DNA of 15,568 bases from Vicinamibacteria bacterium (GTDB lineage Bacteria > Acidobacteriota > Vicinamibacteria > Fen-336 > JAGNNV01): NCBI GenBank assembly GCA_016650185.1, contig JAENWE010000131.1, forward strand, positions 1-15,568, written 5' to 3'. The notes under the pieces were generated by a model. That model made no database searches and was not told the DNA's origin. It saw only the letters and a list, made by a program, of their open reading frames with translations. Below are positions 1-7,571 of the stretch, in pieces. A program made the position numbers and the translations under genes. Positions within the stretch are counted from its first letter, which is position 1. The number at the start of each line of letters is the position of its first letter.

Positions 1-216
1 GGGCATGGGGAAATCCCGAAAGCCGGAGAGGGTGCGGGACGAGATGAAATGCGCGGACTCGTACATTGGCGAGCCCGGAAAGCCAATGTTCCAGATCCCG
101 CCCACATCGGGATTCCGCTCGAAGCCCTCGAAAGGCACATTGAGCGCCTTCAGCCAGCGCGCGGCCGAGAGCCCCGCCGGGCCGGCGCCCACGAGACAAA
201 ACGGTCGATCATCCAT
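1..216 (-). CDS. Flavin-containing monooxygenase / FAD-dependent oxidoreductase, N-terminal part (cut by window edge)
   Basis: Only the first 72 residues lie in the window; the gene runs off the left edge. They translate as a typical FAD-binding Rossmann start: residues 9-15 read VGAGPAG (the GxGxxG dinucleotide loop), followed by a helix LSAARWL and the second strand ending FERNPDVGGIWN (residues 33-43), where the Glu/Arg and the GG-W pattern are characteristic of flavin-containing monooxygenases and related Baeyer-Villiger enzymes. Such enzymes use NADPH and O2 to oxygenate nitrogen, sulfur or ketone substrates; the substrate cannot be inferred here. The ATG at 214-216 is chosen because the Rossmann strand begins a few residues later; no strong ribosome binding site precedes it. 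The methyltransferase gene lies 78 bases upstream on the same strand, so co-transcription is possible. Family assignment is fairly firm, the exact subfamily is open. Confidence 0.8.
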   Translation of the reverse strand, partial: MDDRPFCLVGAGPAGLSAARWLKALNVPFEGFERNPDVGGIWNIGFPGSPMYESAHFISSRTLSGFRDFPMP

Positions 217-294
217 CAGAGAGAGGATATCGCCCCCTTGGCCCGGGCGATCTCAACGAGTGTCCTGCCGCAGGCCGACCGCCGAGCCGTTCGT

Positions 295-1035
295 TCAGGC
301 GGGACGAACGCCCACGAAGACATCGCGGCGGAGAACCGGGTCGTCGACACGTTGAGCCCTGAAACCCGCTTTTCGGAACGCTCGCAACCACGTCGCGTTC
401 GGAAAAAGGCCGAACTCGTGAACGTCCTGATGGGCGCGAACCCGGCCGCGCGCGTCCTTGAGCAAGTAGACGAAGTGGACCTCGTACTTCGTGTCGTACG
501 GGTTCGGGTCGAAGTTCCATTCGAGATATCGCAGGCCGCGATCCGCCCCGTCATTGCCTCCGTGATGCGAGATCGAGGAATACGATTCTCGCGTGCAGTC
601 GGGGGCCACGAGCGTGGCGCCTCCGGGACGAGTGTGGACAAAGGCGGTCCGCAGCGCGCGGACAAGGTCGCCCTCGCTCGTCATGTGCATCACGGCGTCG
701 TGGATGAAGACTCGATCGAATGTCCGTCGCAGCCGCACGCTGCGCATGTCGCCCGGAACATGCTCGCACTCCGGATTGAGCCTTCGACTTTCCCGGAGCA
801 TCCCCGGCGACAGATCGACGAGGGTGAGCTGGAACCACGTCTTCAGGTACGACGCGTTGTTTCCCCCCCCGGACCCCAGTTCCAGCAGCGTTCTCGCGGG
901 CCGGTTTCCGTGGGCGAGGAGCAACCGACGGAAGGGACGCGTCTCCGTCCGATAGTCGGCGGGGCTCGAGAAGAGATGCCACCAGGGAGCGAGGTCTTTG
1001 TACAGAATCGGTGTGGTCATGGAAGGGGGCACCAT
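295..1035 (-). CDS. Class I SAM-dependent methyltransferase
   Basis: A 246-residue protein with the Rossmann-like methyltransferase fold. Motif I is LLELGSGGGNN (residues 50-60), which binds S-adenosylmethionine. The acidic end of strand 2 is D74 in LTLVDLS, and D96 in the PGDMRSV segment fits the adenine-contacting position. The segment FDRVFIHDAVMHM (about 106-118) matches the usual strand 4 motif, and DVFVGVRP closes the protein. The substrate is unknown: small-molecule methyltransferases and unannotated 'methyltransferase domain' proteins share this architecture. The first ATG (1033-1035) has a weak AGG about ten bases upstream; an internal Met at residue 6 (ATG at 1018-1020) begins MTTPILYKDLAPWW and is an equally good start. 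The gene is divergent from the aldehyde dehydrogenase and lies upstream of the monooxygenase on the same strand. Confidence 0.85.
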   Translation of the reverse strand: MVPPSMTTPILYKDLAPWWHLFSSPADYRTETRPFRRLLLAHGNRPARTLLELGSGGGNNASYLKTWFQLTLVDLSPGMLRESRRLNPECEHVPGDMRSVRLRRTFDRVFIHDAVMHMTSEGDLVRALRTAFVHTRPGGATLVAPDCTRESYSSISHHGGNDGADRGLRYLEWNFDPNPYDTKYEVHFVYLLKDARGRVRAHQDVHEFGLFPNATWLRAFRKAGFRAQRVDDPVLRRDVFVGVRPA

Positions 1036-1064
1036 AATCGAGCCTGGACAAATCGAGCCTGGAC
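1036..1064. repeat. Tandem direct repeat, two 14-bp copies at 15-bp spacing
   Basis: AATCGAGCCTGGAC occurs at 1036-1049 and again, identical, at 1051-1064, separated by one base. The pair fills the gap between the outer ATG of the leftward methyltransferase and the first possible start of the rightward aldehyde dehydrogenase. An exact 14-bp tandem copy in a divergent intergenic region could be an operator with two half-sites on nearly the same helical face region, or a replication-slippage duplication. Nothing in the sequence decides which. Confidence 0.6.
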
Positions 1065-1127
1065 CAGTTGATCTTCTGGCCCGAACGCGGTCAACTGTGC
1101 CTCGTGGCTGTGGAACCGAGCACCGGA

Positions 1128-2663
1128 ATGGATCGCACGTCTCTTGCCGAGACGGCCGACAAGGCCGCGCGCGCCCATGCCTCGCTCGCCGCCATGCGGT
1201 CTCTCACCCAAGCTGACGTGGATCGGATCGTGGCAAGCATGGGACGGGCCGCGGCGATCGAGGCGGCCCGACTCGGCGAAGCAGCGCATCGTGAGACCGG
1301 GTTCGGCAACATCGCGGACAAGACCACCAAGAACCTCTTCGCCGCTGAACGTGTGGCCTCTCATATCGCGTCGACGAAGACGGTCGGCGTGCTGGGCGAC
1401 GACCCCGCGACCGGCATCACGGAGATCGGCGAGCCGATGGGGGTGGTGGCTGCCATCATTCCGTCGACGAACCCAACCTCCACGGCTATTTTCAAGGCGC
1501 TTATCGCGGTCAAAGCCCGCTGTCCTATCGTGCTCAGTCCCCATCCCTCGGCGCGAACCTGCGTCCTCGAGTCGTTTCGTGTCCTGGAGATCGCGGCCTT
1601 GGCGAGCGGTCTGCCCGACGGCGCGCTTCAGTGTCTCGAGGTGGTCTCGATCGCTGGGACCGAGGCGTTGATGAAGAGCCGTCATACCGCGGTCATCCTG
1701 GCCACGGGGGGGATCGGCCTTGTGCGCGCCGCCTACTCCTCGGGCAAGCCCGCCTATGGAGTTGGGCCCGGGAATGTCCCGGTCTACGTCCACCGGTCCG
1801 CGGATCCAGGTCGCGCGGTTCGCGATGTGATCGCCGGGAAGACCTTCGACTATGGCACCCTGTGTTCTTCGGAGCAGGCTCTCGTCTTCGATTCATCGAT
1901 CAGCGCCGAGGTCATGAAGGCGCTCGAAGCCGAACGAGTTCACATACTCTCGAACGAAGAGGCCTCGAAAGTGGCGGCCTGGGTCATCACCGAACGAGGG
2001 ATCGTGAACGCGAAGGCGGTGGGCCGTTCCGCCCAGGCCCTGGCCGAGGCCGCCGGCTTCAAGGTGGCCGAGGGCACGCGGGCTCTTGGGGGTCGAGTCG
2101 CCGGGGTGGGCCGCGAGCATCCCCTCTCCGCCGAGAAGCTCTGCCCGGTCTTGGCCCTCTACGAGGTCTCCGGCCCGGACGAGGGAATCAAGCGCTGCCA
2201 GGAGCTTTTGGCCCACGGCGGGACCGGCCATACCGCGGGCATTCACGCCGCCGAGGAGGACCTGCTTCGGCGCTTTGCCCTTGCCCAGCCCGCGTCCCGG
2301 GTCATCGCCAACTCCCAAACATCCATGGGAGCCACCGGGCATACCACCCACCTGGAACCGTCCATGTCGCTCGGGTGCGGGGCCGCGGCCGGGAACATCA
2401 CATCGGACAACATAACTCCCCTCCATCTCATCAACATCAAGCGCCTGGCCCGGGTCCGGACTGCAGTCTCCGGCGGAGCCGTCCCGGCCAAACCGGCGAA
2501 GATACCGGTAAAGGTCGAGACGGTCGACTTCGTTTGCGAGGACGACGTGGTGAGGGCGAGACGCGAGGGACGGCGCATATTCCTGAACAAGAAGGCCATC
2601 GTCACCCCGGCCGCGCGAGACGCGGCCCAGGGGAACGACGTCCTGGTCTCCTCCCGCGATTAA
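1128..2663 (+). CDS. CoA-acylating aldehyde dehydrogenase (AdhE N-domain / EutE-like), stand-alone
   Basis: Product of 511 residues from ATG 1128, similar throughout to the aldehyde dehydrogenase half of bifunctional AdhE, which converts acyl-CoA and NADH to aldehyde and CoA or the reverse. Seen in the protein: IPSTNPTSTAIFKALIA, the SPHPSAR block, ATGGIGLVRAAYSSGKPAYG, GVGPGN (G213-N216), the nucleophile C246 in FDYGTLCSSEQ, and GGTGHTAGIHA. C246 has the same number as the acylating Cys of E. coli AdhE, which supports the 1128 start; the frame is open back to TTG 1068, which would add 20 residues with no family resemblance. The alcohol dehydrogenase domain of AdhE is absent. A tail of about 65 residues (445-511) carries a TPAARD motif at 493-498. 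Substrate chain length is not predictable. The next gene starts 35 bases on. Similar enzymes serve in fermentation or microcompartment pathways, but no shell genes are present. Confidence 0.88.
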   Translation: MDRTSLAETADKAARAHASLAAMRSLTQADVDRIVASMGRAAAIEAARLGEAAHRETGFGNIADKTTKNLFAAERVASHIASTKTVGVLGDDPATGITEIGEPMGVVAAIIPSTNPTSTAIFKALIAVKARCPIVLSPHPSARTCVLESFRVLEIAALASGLPDGALQCLEVVSIAGTEALMKSRHTAVILATGGIGLVRAAYSSGKPAYGVGPGNVPVYVHRSADPGRAVRDVIAGKTFDYGTLCSSEQALVFDSSISAEVMKALEAERVHILSNEEASKVAAWVITERGIVNAKAVGRSAQALAEAAGFKVAEGTRALGGRVAGVGREHPLSAEKLCPVLALYEVSGPDEGIKRCQELLAHGGTGHTAGIHAAEEDLLRRFALAQPASRVIANSQTSMGATGHTTHLEPSMSLGCGAAAGNITSDNITPLHLINIKRLARVRTAVSGGAVPAKPAKIPVKVETVDFVCEDDVVRARREGRRIFLNKKAIVTPAARDAAQGNDVLVSSRD

Positions 2664-2670
2664 GGGAAAA

Positions 2671-2675
2671 GAGGG
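2671..2675 (+). promoter_or_regulatory. Possible ribosome binding site favouring a TTG start for mltD
   Basis: GAGGG lies five bases before an in-frame TTG at 2681, whereas it is 23 bases before the ATG at 2699. Spacing favours TTG, which would add six residues (ending VDYPL) before the signal peptide. Both starts leave an intact signal sequence, so the choice does not change the mature protein. Confidence 0.4.
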
Positions 2676-2698
2676 CACCCTTGGTAGACTATCCCCTC

Positions 2699-4378
2699 AT
2701 GAATACAGGATATTGTGCCACGGGCCGAGCCTTTGGTGTGCCTTTCTTTTGCCTTCTGCTCGTCCTCTCCTTCGGAGTGTCTGGGCAGGCCGCAGCGCAA
2801 ACCGTCAACCCAGACGGCTCAAGGGCCCTCGATCCCGGAGTCCCGCCTGTCTTGGACGTCCTCTCCCGGGAGCTGGAACGCGCTGAGACCCTATTCAAGG
2901 AGGGCGATGCGGCGTTGGCGGATGGTCGAGAAATCAGGGCCCGCGAGGCCTTCGACGAGGCTCTCGACGTCTTCGTCGACCTGAAGGGATCGGCGAACGC
3001 CGATCCGAGGTTCCAGGCGGCCTATTCGAGCCTGATTGACCGAATCAAGGTGGCCGAGATCGCTGCGGGCCCGGGCCGTCAAACCCTGCCGATGAGCGCA
3101 CCTTTTCCACAGACCCAGGCGGATTCCCCGCTGAAGGATCCCCCGGGGACCGGCACACTGGCCGAATTGGGCGACCGAATAGAAAACGCCAACCCCTCGG
3201 AAGGCGCTCGCGAATCGAACGAGGCGGTCCTTGGTTCCGAACTACTCGATCTCCCCATTGAGCTCAATGACCAGGTTCTGGGCGCCATTGACCTATACAG
3301 TGGCCGGTTCAACAAGTGGTTCTCACAAGCGTTGTCCCGAGGCCTCCCGCACCTTCCCAGGATACGGGAAATCCTGTCCGAGGCGGGGATCCCACAAGAC
3401 CTCGCCTATGTCCCCATTGTGGAAAGCGCCTTCAATCCTTCCGCACTGTCTCGGGCCAAAGCGAAGGGCCTTTGGCAATTCATCCCCTCCACCGGGCGGC
3501 AGTACGGGCTCAAGCAGGATTTCTACGTCGACGAGCGTTCGAACATGGAGAAGGCGACGCTCGCGGCGGCTCAGTATCTGAAACGACTGTACGCCATCTT
3601 CGGCGACTGGAACCTGGCCCTTGCCGGGTATAACGCGGGCGAAGGTCGGGTTCAGCGCGCCATCACAAAAGCACGAACGACCGACTTCTGGGCGCTCGCC
3701 CGGACCAAGTCCTTCAGAGCGGAAACCAAGAACTACGTTCCGCTGATCCACGCAGCCATCGTCATCGCCAAGTCGCCGGAGTCGTATGGAATCGACGTCT
3801 CGACCGAAGCCTTCACCGTGCCGGAAACCATCCAAGTCGCCAGGTCCTACCCCATTTCCACGGTGGCACGATGTGCCAGCGCGGAACCTTCGAAGATCCG
3901 GCATCTCAATCCCGAGCTGCGCCGCGGGATGACTCCCTCTTCCGCCTTCGACCTGAAGGTGCCGGCCGGCTCGGGAGAACGGGTGACGGCCTGCCTGGCC
4001 GGAGTGCGCGCCATGGACTTTACTCGACACATCGTCGAGCGAGGCGATACCCTCTCCAAGATCGCCAATATGTTTGGAGTGTCCGCTTTCGAGATCGCCC
4101 GCGCGAACGACATGACCTTGAACTCGATGCTGAGGCTGGGCGTCGCCCTCGCCATTCCGAGACCGCTTCGCGCTTTGACTGCAAAGACGGGAGCGGGATT
4201 GAACAAGACGGACGATTCCTCCTACAAAATCCGGAAGGGCGACACGCTCTCCTCGGTGGCGGCCAGCCACGGCACGACGGTAGCGGCGATCAAAGCTCTC
4301 AACGGACTCAATTCGACGCGGTTGTCCATCGGCCAGGTGCTTCGAGTCGCCTTGACCACGAGCGAGTCCCTTCCCTAA
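2699..4378 (+). CDS. mltD: Membrane-bound lytic murein transglycosylase D-type, SLT domain plus two LysM domains
   Basis: A 559-residue periplasmic or outer-membrane enzyme that cleaves the MurNAc-GlcNAc bond of peptidoglycan and forms 1,6-anhydroMurNAc. A signal peptide spans residues 1-33 (hydrophobic FFCLLLVLSFGVSG, likely cleavage after AAA-33); there is no lipobox cysteine, unlike E. coli MltD. Residues 35-180 are a charged, helix-rich region, perhaps with a TPR-like segment. The SLT domain follows: DLAYVPIVESAFNPSA holds the likely catalytic Glu242, then GLWQFIPSTGRQYGL, the DERSNMEKAT block, and ALAGYNAGEGRVQRA. Two LysM domains that bind glycan strands lie at about 441-487 and 508-553, each with a GDTLS core. 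Order and length are normal for MltD. The gene is 35 bases downstream of the dehydrogenase gene. The ATG at 2699 is used here; a TTG at 2681 has better ribosome-site spacing. Confidence 0.92.
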   Translation: MNTGYCATGRAFGVPFFCLLLVLSFGVSGQAAAQTVNPDGSRALDPGVPPVLDVLSRELERAETLFKEGDAALADGREIRAREAFDEALDVFVDLKGSANADPRFQAAYSSLIDRIKVAEIAAGPGRQTLPMSAPFPQTQADSPLKDPPGTGTLAELGDRIENANPSEGARESNEAVLGSELLDLPIELNDQVLGAIDLYSGRFNKWFSQALSRGLPHLPRIREILSEAGIPQDLAYVPIVESAFNPSALSRAKAKGLWQFIPSTGRQYGLKQDFYVDERSNMEKATLAAAQYLKRLYAIFGDWNLALAGYNAGEGRVQRAITKARTTDFWALARTKSFRAETKNYVPLIHAAIVIAKSPESYGIDVSTEAFTVPETIQVARSYPISTVARCASAEPSKIRHLNPELRRGMTPSSAFDLKVPAGSGERVTACLAGVRAMDFTRHIVERGDTLSKIANMFGVSAFEIARANDMTLNSMLRLGVALAIPRPLRALTAKTGAGLNKTDDSSYKIRKGDTLSSVAASHGTTVAAIKALNGLNSTRLSIGQVLRVALTTSESLP

Positions 4379-4426
4379 GAGGGCAGCCTTCGCTGGCCCA
4401 CATCACCGGAACACCGAAATAGTCGG

Positions 4427-4477
4427 GACCCGAATCGGACCGGGTCGCCCCCATACTGCCCCCGACGCGGGAGCGTC
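4427..4477 (+). other. Two small inverted repeats in the mltD-yifB gap (possible RNA hairpins)
   Basis: GACCCG (4427-4432) pairs with CGGGTC (4441-4446) across an 8-base loop, and GACGC (4464-4468) pairs with GCGTC (4473-4477) across a GGGA loop of the stable GNRA class. Neither is followed by a T run, so a standard intrinsic terminator is not supported. They could be a Rho-independent-like stall, a processing site, or chance pairing in GC-rich DNA. The rest of the 140-base gap is C-rich and shows nothing else. Confidence 0.25.
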
Positions 4478-4518
4478 CCCGCCCTCTCCCCGGGCCTTCC
4501 TACGGTTCAAGGAGAGTC

Positions 4519-6033
4519 ATGCTTGCTAGCACAATCACTGGTTCGATCGCGGGAATCCTGGGACAGATCATCCGAGTTGAGGTGGATTCCGCCCCGGGCT
4601 TCCCCGGCCTTTTTATGGTCGGTCTGCCTGACTCGGCGGTCCGCGAAAGTGAAAGCCGGATCAAGGCCGCCCTTCGAAACTCGGCCTTCGACTTCTCCTG
4701 GGATCGGAGGATCACAGTGAATCTCGCTCCCGCTCATGTTCGCAAGACGGGCAGCGCCTTCGATCTGGCCATTGCCGTTGCCTTGCTGGCGTCGAGCGGC
4801 GAGCCCATAACCGATCCGGGGAGATGCCTTTTCCTGGGCGAGGTTGCGCTTGATGGCAGTCTTCGCAGGGTGCCGGGCGTGCTTCCGATCCTCATAGCGG
4901 CACGCGACCAGGGCATCCCGCGCGCGGTTATTCCACGAGCCAATTTTCCCGAAGGGCAACTGGTGAAAGGAATAGAAGTGCGCGGCGCGGCGACGCTCCT
5001 CGCCGCGGTTCGAGACCGGCCAGACCCTGAGGAGATCATGCCGGTGCACCAGAACGAGCCCCCGCGCCCGTCCTTGGAGCCGCTGGATATGCGTGATGTC
5101 TCCGGACAACCGCTCGCCCGTAGGGCGCTTGAGATCGCGGCGACGGGCCGGCACAACCTCCTGATGATTGGCCCCCCCGGCTCAGGAAAGACGATGCTGG
5201 CGAGGCGCCTCCCTGGACTACTCCCCCCTCCTTCGGAAGAGGAGGCGCTGGAGATGACCGTCATCCAATCCGCTGCCGGCCTGACACCGCGCGGCCTGGT
5301 GACCGTCCGGCCCTTCCGAGCCCCGCATCACACCGCCTCGGCGATCGCGCTGGTTGGTGGCGGACCCATCCCCAGGCCGGGCGAAATTAGCTTGGCTCAT
5401 GGCGGCGTCCTCTTCCTCGATGAATTGCCGGAGTTCCCACGAGCGACCCTGGAGGGCCTACGCCAGCCGCTCGAGGAGGGCAGGCTCATCGTCTCTCGCG
5501 CCCGGGCCACATTCGAGTTTCCCTGCCGTTTCCAGTTCGTGGCGTCCATGAACCCATGCCCCTGCGGGTACCAGGGCGACCCGGTGCTTCCCTGCCGCTG
5601 CACCCCCCAAGCCATCGCCAGGTACCAGGGCCGGATCTCCGGCCCTCTGCTCGACCGAATCGACATGGTCGTTGACGTGCCTCGGCCTGAGATCCGGGTT
5701 CCCTGTTCGCTCCGCCCACCGGACCGTTCGACCCATGAGGCTTCCGGCCAGGTCCGCGCCCGGGTCGCTGACGGAATCGCCTTCGCCCGATCGCGAGGGG
5801 AGGAGAAGAAGACGGAGGATCTCGCCAGCCTCAATCTCGAGCCAAATGCGGCCGCCACGCTCGAAGGCGCCGCTCGAATCCGGGGCCTGTCGTTCAGGGC
5901 CGTTTGCCGAACCGCGCGGGTGGCGCGCACCATCGCCGACCTCGCAGGGGCCCGCCAAGTCTCCCGCGAGGCTGTGCTGGAGGCTCTGCTGTTTCGGGCC
6001 GGTGCTGCGTTGACGGCGCCCAAAGTGGCGTGA
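4519..6033 (+). CDS. comM: YifB/ComM family Mg-chelatase-like AAA+ ATPase
   Basis: A 504-residue protein, essentially the length of E. coli YifB/ComM (about 506). The N-terminal Lon-protease-like fold (residues 1-170) includes GLPDSAVRESESRIKAAL and the GSAFDLAIAVALL block, but not the Ser-Lys dyad needed for proteolysis as far as can be judged. The AAA+ module has Walker A GPPGSGKT (218-225) and Walker B VLFLDE (297-302). The family's cysteine cluster is present: C347 and C349 in NPCPCGY, and C359 and C361. The C-terminal Mg-chelatase domain ends with ARTIADLAG and the helix VLEALLFR. In naturally transformable bacteria ComM is a hexameric helicase that promotes branch migration of incoming single-stranded DNA. 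In other bacteria its role is less clear. The start is well supported: AAGGAGA lies just upstream. It stands between two murein genes with a gap of 140 bases before and 70 after. Confidence 0.93.
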   Translation: MLASTITGSIAGILGQIIRVEVDSAPGFPGLFMVGLPDSAVRESESRIKAALRNSAFDFSWDRRITVNLAPAHVRKTGSAFDLAIAVALLASSGEPITDPGRCLFLGEVALDGSLRRVPGVLPILIAARDQGIPRAVIPRANFPEGQLVKGIEVRGAATLLAAVRDRPDPEEIMPVHQNEPPRPSLEPLDMRDVSGQPLARRALEIAATGRHNLLMIGPPGSGKTMLARRLPGLLPPPSEEEALEMTVIQSAAGLTPRGLVTVRPFRAPHHTASAIALVGGGPIPRPGEISLAHGGVLFLDELPEFPRATLEGLRQPLEEGRLIVSRARATFEFPCRFQFVASMNPCPCGYQGDPVLPCRCTPQAIARYQGRISGPLLDRIDMVVDVPRPEIRVPCSLRPPDRSTHEASGQVRARVADGIAFARSRGEEKKTEDLASLNLEPNAAATLEGAARIRGLSFRAVCRTARVARTIADLAGARQVSREAVLEALLFRAGAALTAPKVA

Positions 6034-6103
6034 TAGCCTTCTCTCAGTTATGTACCCAGGTCGGGCAGGCTGTTGAATCGGCCGCGGTCGGCTCCTTTCC
6101 AGA

Positions 6104-6994
6104 ATGAACACCCCTGATTTCTTCACCGTGATCTTCGTCCCGAATGCTCGGGCGAAGTTTCGTAGGTACCAGATCCCCCTCAACGTGGCCCGGGTGGCCG
6201 GGCGCATTGCAGCGGGCGTCGGGATCGTGCTCGTGGGCTCTTTGCTCCACTACTCATCGCTCCTGTTCGAAGTCTCCAGGCTGCGGCGGGTCGAAGCTGA
6301 GTCCCACACTCTGCTGGCAAAAACTCACCAGATAGAACTGGACGCGGCGGCGCTGCGGGCGCAAATGGGTCAGCTCAGTGGCATCGTCAACAAGCTCGGC
6401 GTCATGGCCGGGGTCGACGCGCCCCCGCCCGACCCCAGCGTGGGCGGCACCGGTGGCGGCACGGTCGGGGACCGCTCGGCACCCAGCGGCGCCAGTTTCG
6501 AAGAGATGAGCACGCGTCTTTCTGCCCTCACGGAAAAGTCCAGGGAACTCACCGGCGTCTTCGACAAGCAGCGGTCATTGCTCGCCAGCACTCCGTCGGT
6601 GTGGCCGGTGCGAGGCTATCTCTCGGCCGGCTTTGGGAATCGACCGGATCCGTTCACGGGCCTTAAGGACTTTCATCCGGGCCTCGATATTTCCGCCCCC
6701 CTCGGGACCAAGATTCTGGCCCCGGCGGATGGCAACGTCATCTTCGCGGGAATGAAGGGCGGTTACGGCAACGCGGTGACGGTCGATCACGGCCGCGGAA
6801 TCGTGACCCACTACGGGCACCTCGACGCCTTCAACGTGCGGGTTGGACAGTCCGTCCGCCGCGGCTCGGTTCTCGGCTTCGTGGGCAGCACCGGGCGCTC
6901 GACCGCTCCCCATCTGCATTACGAGGTCTGGCTCAACGGGTCGAATCAGAACCCCCTCCTCTACATCCTCGACGAATACCGGTCGCTGGGTTAA
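6104..6994 (+). CDS. Membrane-anchored M23 family metallopeptidase (murein endopeptidase)
   Basis: A 296-residue protein with a short basic cytoplasmic N-terminus (ARAKFRRY), one membrane segment at about 31-55, a predicted coiled-coil stretch (56-100), a Gly/Pro/Asp linker (105-128), a second helix (133-162) and a C-terminal LytM domain. The zinc site is complete: H191 and D195 in FHPGLDIS, and H272 in HLHYEV; H239 (YGHL) and H270 complete the active site. An enzyme with all ligands can be expected to cleave peptide cross-bridges, unlike degenerate EnvC/NlpD activators. The layout resembles the membrane M23 proteins often encoded next to secA or bactofilin genes in Gram-negative bacteria. 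The ATG at 6104 has only a weak upstream site. It follows yifB by 70 bases and is convergent with the membrane-protein pair on the other strand. Confidence 0.9.
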   Translation: MNTPDFFTVIFVPNARAKFRRYQIPLNVARVAGRIAAGVGIVLVGSLLHYSSLLFEVSRLRRVEAESHTLLAKTHQIELDAAALRAQMGQLSGIVNKLGVMAGVDAPPPDPSVGGTGGGTVGDRSAPSGASFEEMSTRLSALTEKSRELTGVFDKQRSLLASTPSVWPVRGYLSAGFGNRPDPFTGLKDFHPGLDISAPLGTKILAPADGNVIFAGMKGGYGNAVTVDHGRGIVTHYGHLDAFNVRVGQSVRRGSVLGFVGSTGRSTAPHLHYEVWLNGSNQNPLLYILDEYRSLG

Positions 6995-7004
6995 TCCGAG
7001 GCCA

Positions 7005-7026
7005 AGCCTGCGCCTCATCGGCGGCT
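7005..7026. terminator. Weak hairpin between convergent genes
   Basis: CGCC (7011-7014) pairs with GGCG (7020-7023) around TCATC, with AGC (7005-7007) and GCT (7024-7026) extending the stem after a 3-base bulge. It lies in the 52-base gap between the convergent M23 gene and the membrane-protein pair, where a bidirectional terminator would be useful. There is no T tract on either side, so the call is weak. Confidence 0.2.
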
Positions 7027-7046
7027 AAGACGGGCTCGGGGGAAGA

Positions 7047-7571
7047 TCATCGCAGGATGAAGTTGTTGCAATGGGGGCACTTCGCATTGAATGCGGAGAT
7101 CACGATCATGCCCGTGATAAGGGTCCAGATCAGGAAGACCCAGGGCATGGCCCAGTTCATGTCGCGCTTGATCTGGTCGTTGAGTTCTGGAAAATTGGCA
7201 GCGCCCCCCTTGATCGCCTTTAGGTTTCTAAGCGCGGTGCCGGAAATCGGAACCAGGACGATGGCGGCGACCACTATGAGGCCGTACATCAGATGCTTCC
7301 AGTTCAACCACTCGGTGGTGAACAAGGGGGTATCGGTCAGATAGCAAAGGGCCACGCCGACCGGCAGAGTCAGGAAGAACAAGTAGGCGACCACGGTGTC
7401 GATGCCATGCATGACCCGGGCACGTTCGAGCCGTTCGTCCAGCGGCGCCGCGGCATCCTTGATCTTGAAGTGGAGCCAGTAGACCACGAAGTCGAAGAGC
7501 AGCCAGGCGCCCACCATCGCCACATGGAGGCCCCGCACCGAGAGCTCGAGCCAGCCATGGATGGGGCTCAA
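7047..7571 (-). CDS. Four-helix integral membrane protein with His-rich helices and CPHC tail
   Basis: A 174-residue polytopic protein. Four hydrophobic helices lie at about 13-35, 57-77, 92-112 and 142-161. Histidines sit at or near helix starts or ends (H16 and H34 on helix 1, H55 before helix 2, H93 at helix 3), a pattern seen in CopD/HemJ-like and DUF2269-like membrane families, where histidines may bind heme or copper. The C-terminus after the last helix carries C165-P-H-C168, a small metal- or redox-type motif. The start is taken as TTG at 7569-7571, which overlaps the stop of the upstream gene (TTGA), because the longer open frame upstream only reads through that gene out of frame. No function is claimed beyond membrane location; CopD/HemJ relation is a guess from the pattern. 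The overlap suggests translational coupling with the 63-residue partner. Confidence 0.72.
   Translation of the reverse strand: MSPIHGWLELSVRGLHVAMVGAWLLFDFVVYWLHFKIKDAAAPLDERLERARVMHGIDTVVAYLFFLTLPVGVALCYLTDTPLFTTEWLNWKHLMYGLIVVAAIVLVPISGTALRNLKAIKGGAANFPELNDQIKRDMNWAMPWVFLIWTLITGMIVISAFNAKCPHCNNFILR

Noticed and set aside
49..1071. Long plus-strand open frame (340 codons) opposite the methyltransferase
   Set aside because: High-GC antisense shadow; the translation is rich in Arg, His and Pro with no domain, while the minus-strand frame shows a clear methyltransferase.
1017..1793. Minus-strand open frame of 258 codons over the dehydrogenase start
   Set aside because: No recognisable motif; composition typical of antisense GC-rich frames; plus-strand frame is a clear enzyme.
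1631..2698. Upstream extension of the MltD frame into the dehydrogenase gene
   Set aside because: The frame is simply open; residues before position 2699 are low-complexity Arg/Gly-rich and the signal peptide marks the true N-terminus.
5565..5632. Repeated GGTACCAGGGC string in yifB
   Set aside because: Two short copies inside a conserved coding sequence; explained by similar codons for the Tyr-Gln-Gly residues.
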